The translations under genes and the position numbers were made by a program. Below, piece after piece: positions 57,707 to 64,000 of a stretch of DNA of 64,000 nt; the stretch's first letter is position 1; each line of letters starts with the position of its first letter. This DNA is from Saprospiraceae bacterium. Its GTDB lineage: Bacteria; Bacteroidota; Bacteroidia; Chitinophagales; Saprospiraceae. Below the pieces are notes generated by a model that was not told the origin of the DNA, searched no databases, and saw only the letters and a program-made list of their open reading frames with translations. The DNA lies in NCBI GenBank assembly GCA_016719615.1, contig JADJYQ010000001.1:62001-126000 (forward strand), written 5' to 3'.

Positions 57707-58630
57707 ATGAAAAAAATAATAATTTGTATCCTGCTTTTTTCTTCTTTCAATTGTTGGGGGCAGAGGAAAGCCCAATTTGAAATGAGTTTTTATTTTCAAG
57801 ATGCGAGTGGAAATAAAGACACAATTGTATTTAGAGCCGATTCCTCTATAATTGATGAAATTACATTTGATGATGATTGGAATCCAGAATGGGGAGAAAT
57901 AATTGATAATTCTCCATTTGATTCTACATTTGAAGTTAGGGCACAACCAAAATTTGCCATTGGTGGTGATTTTTATCAAAACATTATACTTACAGCCAAT
58001 GATGTTGATCAGCCCGACGGATGCATTGTTCCTAATCCACTTTTAATATTTGTATATACTAAAAATTGGCCTGTTACGATGACATGGGATCGATCTTACT
58101 TTAGAAATCATCCTTGTTTGTATGGAAGTGTTGGTTCACCAGATAGTTATTATTCTCAAAAATGGTTGTTCAATGATCCAGTACCAATCCGAGAAGTAGC
58201 ATGCCTCGCAAACAATAAAACCTACACTAAAGATTTAAGGCCTGAATTGTTAGAAAAAAATTTTGAGCTTCCATTTATAACTCAGCATATAATTTTAGGA
58301 CGAGGCAAGCAATACATTACAGCAATTGGTATAGATTTTGGGCCACCTTATTTTCATCTTTGTGATTCATTGACTGAAACGAATGATGTCAATAGCGATA
58401 ATTATTCTATTCAACCTACCATTACACAAGATAAACTTAGAATTATATCATCAAATTTAGATAATAAGGAATGTTTCATTGTAAGCTCAGAAGGGCAAAT
58501 AATAAAACAGTTAATATTTTCTGATGATGATCACATTATTGATGTAAGCAATTTGGTTTCAGGATTATATTTGTTGCACATAAGAAATTCAAAAGGTATT
58601 CTTCGAACAAAAATGTTTATAAAATGGTAA
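57707..58630 (+). CDS. T9SS-sorted secreted protein of unknown function
   Basis: 307 residues. Signal peptide ends at NCWGQ. Strand-rich body (FEMSFYFQDASGNKDTIVFRADSS, TMTWDRSYFRNHPC), then a T9SS-type ending (IQPTITQDKLRIISSN, VSNLVSGLYLLHIRNSKG). It follows the metzincin gene by 61 bp in the block between sdhA and sdhB. No family recognised. Confidence 0.65.
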   Translation: MKKIIICILLFSSFNCWGQRKAQFEMSFYFQDASGNKDTIVFRADSSIIDEITFDDDWNPEWGEIIDNSPFDSTFEVRAQPKFAIGGDFYQNIILTANDVDQPDGCIVPNPLLIFVYTKNWPVTMTWDRSYFRNHPCLYGSVGSPDSYYSQKWLFNDPVPIREVACLANNKTYTKDLRPELLEKNFELPFITQHIILGRGKQYITAIGIDFGPPYFHLCDSLTETNDVNSDNYSIQPTITQDKLRIISSNLDNKECFIVSSEGQIIKQLIFSDDDHIIDVSNLVSGLYLLHIRNSKGILRTKMFIKW

Positions 58631-58757
58631 TGAAAAAATTCACATCTGATAACACAGCGCTGAATGACCATGCAGGATGAATTATTCATAAGTGGTATTG
58701 GCGCACTGCACTTGGTCAGCTTGCACTGTTGGCAGATGTAGGTGAAATTGAAAATTA

Positions 58758-59147
58758 ATGATAATAAAAATGTTGGGTGATTATAAAAGATTAATTGTTT
58801 ATCAAAAGGCGTTCGAATTGGCTATGCAAATATTTGAATTATCAAAAAAATTTACTGCAGAAGAAAAATATAGTTTAACTGATCAGGTGAGAAGATCATC
58901 GAGGTCTGTGTGCAAAAATATTGCTGAAGCATATAGAAAAAGAAGGTATCCGGCACATTTTATCTCTAAATTATCCGATGTAGATATGGAAAATTCAGAA
59001 ACAAATGTTTGGTTGGAATTTTCGATAAAGGGTAATTATCTAAATGAGGAACAAAGTGTAAAATTATTTTCAGCAAATGAAGAAATTGGTAAACTTTTAC
59101 AGCACATGATGAAATACCCATCTAAATTTGGTGTAATTAAAGTCTAA
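58758..59147 (+). CDS. Four-helix-bundle protein (23S rRNA intervening-sequence protein family)
   Basis: 129 residues, helical. DYKRLIVYQKAFELAMQIFELSKKF, SLTDQVRRSSRSVCKNIAEAYRKRR and MKYPSKFG are the family blocks. ATG 58770 is an alternative start. Such genes often sit in mobile or intergenic places and have no known activity. It is the third accessory gene between sdhA and sdhB. Confidence 0.88.
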   Translation: MIIKMLGDYKRLIVYQKAFELAMQIFELSKKFTAEEKYSLTDQVRRSSRSVCKNIAEAYRKRRYPAHFISKLSDVDMENSETNVWLEFSIKGNYLNEEQSVKLFSANEEIGKLLQHMMKYPSKFGVIKV

Positions 59148-59209
59148 ATTAAATTGTCAAAAAAATAAATACTGCCAACTGAGAATTATAAACTGCAAAC
59201 TTTTCAACC

Positions 59210-59953
59210 ATGAATCTAAATCTAAAAATCTGGCGCCAATCAAACCCAAATGCAAAAGGTGGTTTTGATAAATATGAAGTAAATGCCAACGAGCATATGT
59301 CATTTTTGGAAATGCTCGATGTTTTAAACGAACAATTGATAGCCGAAAGAAAAGATCCGGTGGCTTTTGATCATGATTGTAGAGAAGGGATCTGTGGAGC
59401 CTGCAGTATGGTGATTAATGGCCGTCCGCATGGACCTAATTCCGGAACGACAACCTGTCAGTTGCACATGCGGTTTTTTAAAGAAGGTGACGAAATCGTT
59501 ATTGAACCCTTTCGGGCTAAATCATTTCCGGTGGTGAAAGATTTGGTAGTCGACAGATCGGCTTTTGACCGGATCATTCAAGCCGGTGGATTTATTTCTG
59601 TAAATACAGGCCAGGCCATTGATGGAAATGCCATACCCGTACAAAGAGATCTCGCCTCCAAATCCTTCGATGCTGCAGCATGTATTGGCTGCGGGGCCTG
59701 TGTTGCTGCTTGTCCGAATGGCTCAGCTATGCTTTTTGTCGCTGCTAAGGTTTCTCATCTGGGTTTATTACCACAAGGAAAAATTGAGCATTCCAGGCGC
59801 GTTCAGAATATGGTCAAGCAAATGGATGAAGAGGGATTTGGAAACTGCAGTAACGTAGGTGCTTGTGAAGCCGAGTGTCCGAAGGAAATCAGCCTTGAAA
59901 ACATAGCCAGATTAAACAGAAGTTTGATTGGAGCAGCGCTCAGTTCAGACTGA
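59210..59953 (+). CDS. sdhB: Succinate dehydrogenase iron-sulfur subunit
   Basis: 247 residues. The 2Fe-2S site is in DCREGICGACSMVING with a later TCQL, the 4Fe-4S site is CIGCGACVAACP, and the 3Fe-4S site is CSNVGACEAECP. It moves electrons from SdhA flavin to the SdhC hemes. It is separated from sdhA by 3.3 kb, and no clear TAnnTTTG promoter was found in the 62 bp before it. Confidence 0.94.
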   Translation: MNLNLKIWRQSNPNAKGGFDKYEVNANEHMSFLEMLDVLNEQLIAERKDPVAFDHDCREGICGACSMVINGRPHGPNSGTTTCQLHMRFFKEGDEIVIEPFRAKSFPVVKDLVVDRSAFDRIIQAGGFISVNTGQAIDGNAIPVQRDLASKSFDAAACIGCGACVAACPNGSAMLFVAAKVSHLGLLPQGKIEHSRRVQNMVKQMDEEGFGNCSNVGACEAECPKEISLENIARLNRSLIGAALSSD

Positions 59954-59991
59954 TATTTATTGTACTGTTTTGATAATTAGCACAATAAATA
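59954..59991 (+). terminator. Possible hairpin terminator after sdhB
   Basis: TATTTATTGT (59954-59963) pairs exactly with ACAATAAATA (59982-59991). The loop is long and no T-run follows, so the call is weak. Confidence 0.4.
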
Positions 59992-60055
59992 GGGGGAAGC
60001 GCTAAATTTCTCGCTAATATTTGATTTTTAGTTTCAGCGATTCCGTTGAAGAATA

Positions 60056-60063
60056 TATATTTG
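60056..60063 (+). promoter_or_regulatory. Likely -7 element for tRNA-Asn
   Basis: TATATTTG fits TAnnTTTG and is 17 bp before the tRNA. Confidence 0.5.
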
Positions 60064-60080
60064 CAGTCCGTTTTGAAAAC

Positions 60081-60154
60081 GCCTCCTTAGCTCAGTTGGT
60101 TAGAGCGTCGGACTGTTAATCCGCAGGTCCTTGGTTCGAGCCCAAGAGGAGGCG
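60081..60154 (+). tRNA. tRNA-Asn (anticodon GTT)
   Basis: Acceptor stem GCCTCCT pairs with AGGAGGC (60147-60153), with discriminator G at 60154. The D-loop has TAGCTCAGTTGGTTAGAGC, the anticodon loop is CTGTTAA (GTT, Asn), and the T-arm has GGTTCGAGCC. CCA is not encoded. Confidence 0.95.
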
Positions 60155-60155
60155 C

Positions 60156-60193
60156 AAAAAGCCCGGAAGCATTGGTTTTCGGGCTTTATTTTT
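60156..60193 (+). terminator. Rho-independent terminator after tRNA-Asn
   Basis: AAAGCCCG pairs with CGGGCTTT across a 14-base loop, followed by a T-run. Confidence 0.85.
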
Positions 60194-60215
60194 ACATCAA
60201 AAGCATTTCAACAAA

Positions 60216-61154
60216 ATGAGCATACTGACTATAGGTACAATGGCATTTGATTCCATTCATACCCCTTTTGGATCCGTCGAAAAAGTCATAGGCGGCGCTT
60301 GTACTTACATTAGCTGGGCTGCTTCATACTGGTATAAAGACATTAATCTGGTGTCGATTATTGGAGATGACTTTCCTGAGGAAGAGATCCGGGCTTTAAA
60401 AAATCGCGGGGTAAATATGGATGGCTTGGTCCGCGTTGCTGGAAAAAAATCGTTTTATTGGGCTGGAAAGTACCATGCGGATATGAATAATCGCGATACA
60501 CTGGTGACAGATCTAAACGTACTGGCAGATTTCAATCCCGTTTTACCTGAGCGTTATAAAAACAGCCAATTTATAATGTTGGGAAATCTAACACCCGATA
60601 TTCAACTTTCCGTTTTAGATCAACTTACCCATAAGCCAAAGCTCATTGTTTTAGATACCATGAATTTCTGGATGGACAATGCCATGGACACCTTGAAAAA
60701 AGTGATTTCCCGCGTAGATTTATTGACCATCAACGACGAAGAAGCCCGGCAATTATCAGGCGAGCACAGTCTCGTTAGAGCAGCTAATAAAATACATGAA
60801 ATGGGTCCGGCTTTTTTGGTGATTAAAAAAGGTGAACATGGAGCCTTACTCTTTCACAACGGACAAATATTTTTTGCACCCGGACTCCCGGTTTCGGATG
60901 TAATCGATCCTACCGGAGCCGGCGACAGCTTTGCTGGTGGCATGATTGGGTATCTGGCCCGTACAGGAGATCTGAGTTTCTCAAATATGAAAACCGCCAT
61001 CATCTATGGCTCAACGATGGCCTCGTTTTGTGTAGAAGAATTCAGCTTGAGTAAACTTCGCAACTTAAGCCAGGAAGAAATCCACGAGCGCATCCGCCAG
61101 TTCGAACAACTATCAACTTTCGACGTAAAAGAATTACCTGTCATGAATGGGTAA
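60216..61154 (+). CDS. PfkB-family carbohydrate kinase
   Basis: 312 residues. The PfkB C-terminal signature DPTGAGDSFAGGMIGYLA with the catalytic Asp is present, as is the N-terminal glycine region (GGACTYISWAAS). NDEEARQLSGE is typical of adenosine/ribokinase-like members. The substrate cannot be told. It has its own position after the tRNA terminator. Confidence 0.88.
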   Translation: MSILTIGTMAFDSIHTPFGSVEKVIGGACTYISWAASYWYKDINLVSIIGDDFPEEEIRALKNRGVNMDGLVRVAGKKSFYWAGKYHADMNNRDTLVTDLNVLADFNPVLPERYKNSQFIMLGNLTPDIQLSVLDQLTHKPKLIVLDTMNFWMDNAMDTLKKVISRVDLLTINDEEARQLSGEHSLVRAANKIHEMGPAFLVIKKGEHGALLFHNGQIFFAPGLPVSDVIDPTGAGDSFAGGMIGYLARTGDLSFSNMKTAIIYGSTMASFCVEEFSLSKLRNLSQEEIHERIRQFEQLSTFDVKELPVMNG

Positions 61155-61256
61155 TTCCCCAAATGCTGGTAAATTTATTCAGTATTTAATCGAAATTCAA
61201 TCTGCGCAATCTGCGGGAAACCACAGGATTTTGATAAGGCATCGACACTTCTTTTT

Positions 61257-61457
61257 CTAATCTCCCTCTTCCACCTCAAACAACTCCTCAACCGAACACA
61301 AAAAGTAGCTCGCCATTTTGAGCGCTAATAAAGTAGACGGTATGTACTTCGACGTTTCAATCGCATAGATACTCTGACGACTCACACCCAGTGCTTGAGC
61401 CAATTCCTCCTGAGAAATATTATTCATGGCCCTATAAACCTTGACTTTGTTTTTCAT
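61257..61457 (-). CDS. XRE-family helix-turn-helix regulator
   Basis: 66 residues: MKNKVKVYRAMNNISQEELA, LGVSRQSIYAIETSKYIPS, LKMASYFLCSVEELFEV. This is the compact YdiE/Cro-type regulator common in Bacteroidota, normally paired with an upstream membrane protein. It overlaps the end of that membrane frame by 4 bp. Confidence 0.9.
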   Translation of the reverse strand: MKNKVKVYRAMNNISQEELAQALGVSRQSIYAIETSKYIPSTLLALKMASYFLCSVEELFEVEEGD

Positions 61458-61919
61458 TCTTCGCTGATTTGACTTTGACGATACAGATAACTGAACCTCA
61501 AAATATAGATGGATGGAATCGAAAACATATTAAAGATCATGCAATAAAAATAGCCCGTTCCATAAAAGAAAAACAGCGTAAAAATCAACAAAATGCAACT
61601 GGCCAAAGCAGCCCACATCAAAGCATTATAGCGCATCTGCAGCGTGTATTCATCTTCCTGTTTCATGCGAAAAACCAAGAAATAGGATGCCCATAACAAA
61701 CAAAAACCCAATCACTTCGAGGGTGAGGTTGTCTTCGATGATACCCAGCCAGGTGTCATTTCCAAAAATAGCATCCCCATAAATCGCCAAGGTATGCAGT
61801 TTGAGGACCTCCCACTCCCAATCGAAACTCAAGCAGACAATACCAGCAACAAATGACCCCCAAAACAGGATCCATCCAGGAGTTCGTAGAGTGTAAGGAA
61901 AAAGCAATAAATTTTTCAT
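61454..61919 (-). pseudogene. Membrane partner of the XRE regulator, frameshifted
   Basis: Two overlapping minus-strand frames (61919 to 61650 and 61711 to 61454) together form one membrane protein. The first ends ILFLGFSHETGR, and the second resumes MKQEDEYTLQMRYNALMWAAL. Dropping one A in GAAACAGG joins them as FSHEQEDEYTLQ, which is the expected family pattern before two more membrane helices. The order membrane protein then HTH regulator is usual in Bacteroidota. Only one lesion is needed, so it may be a consensus error. Confidence 0.7.
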
Positions 61920-62277
61920 AATGTAAAGTTTAGTTATACAAATGTAAAGTAAAATTTACATAATTATTGTGCAAGGCCTTAAAATTATTTTAAAATTCAT
62001 AAAAACCTCTAATTGGGAGCGTTTTCATTCCGCTTTTATGGACTCACTAATAATTTAATCTCTTCGACTGCTTTGCCTGGGGTGCAAAAGGTGTCAAGCC
62101 GTTTTTACATACAGATGTTAAATTGAATTTAATTAATTTTTATCCTTGTGGACCTAGTAGCTAATAACTCCCGACTTCTTTAAGGTATGGGTAGGAAGAA
62201 CCTAGGACAGTAAAAAGCCAACAGACTAAAGCTAAAGGCTAACATCTAGCAAACTAACAACTAGCATCTAACAACTA
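61920..62277. other. Intergenic region with low-complexity CTAACA-type repeats
   Basis: No gene is seen. At about 62210-62280 there are short irregular copies of AACATCTAGC, AACAACTAGC and AACAACTATTAAC next to the rlmN 3' end. Confidence 0.5.
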
Positions 62278-63333
62278 TTAACTACCCTCCTTTTCCACCG
62301 CCAACTGTCCGCAAGCGGCATCAATATCTTTTCCCCTGCTTCTTCGAACCGTAATCATAATGCCGTGTTTGCGAACTTCCTTAGCGAAGCTGTTGATGTG
62401 ATCTTCGGTAGATTTTATAAAATCCATTCCTTTCACCGGATTGTATTCAATGATGTTGACTTTTACCGGAAAATGCGAACACATCCGAATGAGATTTTTG
62501 GCATCGGAAACCGTATCGTTAAATCCTTCGAAGGCGATATATTCATAGCTTATCCGGTTTCCGGTTTTTTTATAAAAATAGCGCAGGGCTTCCATGAGGC
62601 TGTTCAGATTGTTACTCTCGTTGATGGCCATCATTTTATTTCTTTTGAGATCATCGGCAGCATGCAAGGACAAGGCTAAATTAACTTTGCTGCCATCATC
62701 TGCAAGTTTTTTAATCATTTTAGAAATTCCTGCGGTTGATAAGGTGATACGTTTTGGAGAAAGAGCAAGCCCTTCCTTTGCGCACAAGATTTCAATACTC
62801 TTCATGACATTTTTATAGTTGAGCAAAGGTTCACCCATGCCCATATACACGACGTTGCTTAGCGGTCTGCCATATTTCTGCTCACAAACAGAATTCACCG
62901 CATAAAATTGATCTGCAATTTCAGATGCAGTGAGTTGACGCAGTAATCCCATGGTTCCGGTTGCACAAAATGCACAACTGAGGCTGCAACCCGATTGAGA
63001 AGAAACACAAATCGTAAACCGCTTATCGTCTTCAACAGGGATCAATACAGATTCTATGGGAAATCCATCATAAGTGCGAAATCTGAATTTCATAGTTCCA
63101 TCCGAACTCTCCTGCTGTTTATCCATGGTGAGTGCAGGAATAAAAAACTGCTCAGATAATTGTTGTCTTTGGGTTTTAGACAAATTAGACATACTTTCAA
63201 AATCCCTGACGGCTCTTTTCCATAACCATTCCTGAAGTTGTTTGTGTCTGAATTTTTCCCAACCCATCTCACTCAGGCAGCTTTGCAGGTCCTCCGGACT
63301 TATATTTAACAGGTCTTTTTTAAGATTTTCCAT
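62278..63333 (-). CDS. rlmN: Dual-specificity rRNA/tRNA adenine C2-methyltransferase RlmN
   Basis: 351 residues, a radical-SAM enzyme that methylates 23S rRNA A2503. CSLSCAFC supplies the CX3CX2C iron-sulfur site, YMGMGEPLLNYKNV follows, and the late AACGQL carries the second catalytic Cys. A minus-strand -7 element TAATTTTG lies at 63343-63350. Confidence 0.94.
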   Translation of the reverse strand: MENLKKDLLNISPEDLQSCLSEMGWEKFRHKQLQEWLWKRAVRDFESMSNLSKTQRQQLSEQFFIPALTMDKQQESSDGTMKFRFRTYDGFPIESVLIPVEDDKRFTICVSSQSGCSLSCAFCATGTMGLLRQLTASEIADQFYAVNSVCEQKYGRPLSNVVYMGMGEPLLNYKNVMKSIEILCAKEGLALSPKRITLSTAGISKMIKKLADDGSKVNLALSLHAADDLKRNKMMAINESNNLNSLMEALRYFYKKTGNRISYEYIAFEGFNDTVSDAKNLIRMCSHFPVKVNIIEYNPVKGMDFIKSTEDHINSFAKEVRKHGIMITVRRSRGKDIDAACGQLAVEKEGS

Positions 63334-63342
63334 GAATCAATG

Positions 63343-63374
63343 CAAAATTACTCTTGAGAACTTGTACAAATCAA
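63343..63374 (-). promoter_or_regulatory. Promoter of rlmN
   Basis: On the minus strand TTG (63372-63374) and TAATTTTG (63343-63350) are 21 bp apart, near the usual Bacteroidota spacing, and about 10 bp ahead of the ATG. Confidence 0.5.
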
Positions 63375-63418
63375 AACAATATGTCAACTCGCTACGTATA
63401 TATACTCAAAGTTGCAGT

Positions 63419-64000
63419 ATGAAGCGAAATTTTCGATTTTGGATCTATGGTTTAATGGGATTATTCATGCTGAGCAGCTGTGCAGCTACCAAACCCAAAA
63501 ATGCTTTTGAATACTATACACTTCCCGATTCACCCAATTATGCCCTTCCAGAGAATTGGGCGGCCTGGCCGGGGAAAAAGGATTTGGCAGATACAACGCC
63601 CCTTGGATTAAGAGACCAGCAGCAGATTTCGCAAGCTGATGTCTTTTTTATTCATCCTACCAGTTTCCTGAATAAAAGAGGGCATGATCAATGGAACGCT
63701 GAAATAAACAATAGTAAAGTCAACCAAATAACTGATGAAGGAGCTATTCAGTATCAGGCGACGATATTCAATGAAGTGGGCAGAATTTATGCACCCCGGT
63801 ATCGCCAGGCCCACTTTGAGGCATTTTTTACGGAAGATACTGCATCAGCCAGAAAATCATTACTCCTGGCCTATACAGATGTTAAAGCTGCGTTTGATTA
63901 TTTCTTAGAAAAAGAAAACCAGGGAAGGCCTATTATTCTTGCCGGACATAGTCAGGGCGCCTTACATATGATCAGGTTGCTTCAGGATTATTTTGACAAA
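63419..64000 (+). CDS. DUF3089 lipoprotein hydrolase, cut by the window end
   Basis: The frame from ATG 63419 is open to the end of the window (194 residues, no stop). It starts MKRNFRFWIYGLMGLFMLSS and has a lipobox-like LSSC. It then reads DVFFIHPTSFL and RYRQAHFEAF, and has the nucleophile elbow ILAGHSQGALHM. This matches the DUF3089 alpha/beta-hydrolase-like family. The catalytic Asp and His lie beyond the window. Confidence 0.85.
   Translation, partial: MKRNFRFWIYGLMGLFMLSSCAATKPKNAFEYYTLPDSPNYALPENWAAWPGKKDLADTTPLGLRDQQQISQADVFFIHPTSFLNKRGHDQWNAEINNSKVNQITDEGAIQYQATIFNEVGRIYAPRYRQAHFEAFFTEDTASARKSLLLAYTDVKAAFDYFLEKENQGRPIILAGHSQGALHMIRLLQDYFDK

Overview
This window looks like chromosomal DNA of a Bacteroidota bacterium, most likely of the Saprospiria (Saprospiraceae) type. 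The evidence is several secreted proteins with C-terminal type IX secretion (T9SS) sorting domains, a PorP/SprF-family protein, a GSCFA protein, a DUF5606 protein, a bactofilin/AtpZ pair, and promoters that fit the Bacteroidota pattern TTG-N19-TAnnTTTG. The genus cannot be fixed from the sequence alone.

Layout. 1-1530: a REP-associated (RAYT, IS200/IS605-like) transposase inside hairpin repeats and tandem half-hairpins. 1719-4244: bamA. 4400-14390: an accessory surface-protein island with a zincin/beta-helix T9SS protein, a T9SS beta-propeller-like protein, a truncated copy of the latter, an M4-like metalloprotease, an outer-membrane-barrel-like protein and its decayed paralog. 14653-20480: ligA and a large metzincin T9SS protein. 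20570-25290: a sulfatase/YHYH lipoprotein pair between two attC-like imperfect palindromes, a decayed HicB-like gene, and a DJ-1/PfpI-propeller fusion. 25632-38075: MATE transporter (frameshifted), GSCFA protein, an unusual cytosolic trypsin-like protease operon, PorP/SprF, bactofilin, AtpZ, rpsT, TetR, methyltransferase, glycosyltransferase and a CNNM/HlyC-type protein. 38093-42931 (minus): tryptophanase, tyrosine phenol-lyase and ADP-forming acyl-CoA synthetase. 43152-46768 (minus): molybdenum cofactor genes. 46932-50178 (minus): recO, an OmpA-family protein, glutaryl-CoA dehydrogenase. 50249-53042: folB, a T9SS protein and a Cys/Met-metabolism PLP enzyme. 53203-59953: sdhC, sdhA and sdhB, with two T9SS-type proteins and a four-helix-bundle protein lying between sdhA and sdhB. 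60081-64000: tRNA-Asn, a PfkB kinase, an HTH regulator with a split membrane partner, rlmN and a truncated DUF3089 lipoprotein.

Most notable observation. Two secreted-metalloprotease genes (starts at 4530 and 10560) share a near-identical ~120 bp promoter/leader, the same ATG, and a tandem octamer TCCTTACG placed directly after the second codon. There are 5 units at the first gene and 3 at the second. In both, the assembled unit number puts the ATG out of frame with the long ORF, and a different number (3 or 6; 2 or 5) would join the ATG to a well-formed signal peptide. This is the expected structure of phase-variable contingency loci, both caught here in the OFF state. The shared leader also provides direct repeats 6,030 bp apart that could recombine.

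Other points: the tnaA-tpl-acd operon suggests amino-acid fermentation yielding ATP, the sdh operon has been split by accessory genes, and several genes carry single frameshifts that may be true decay or residual assembly indels.
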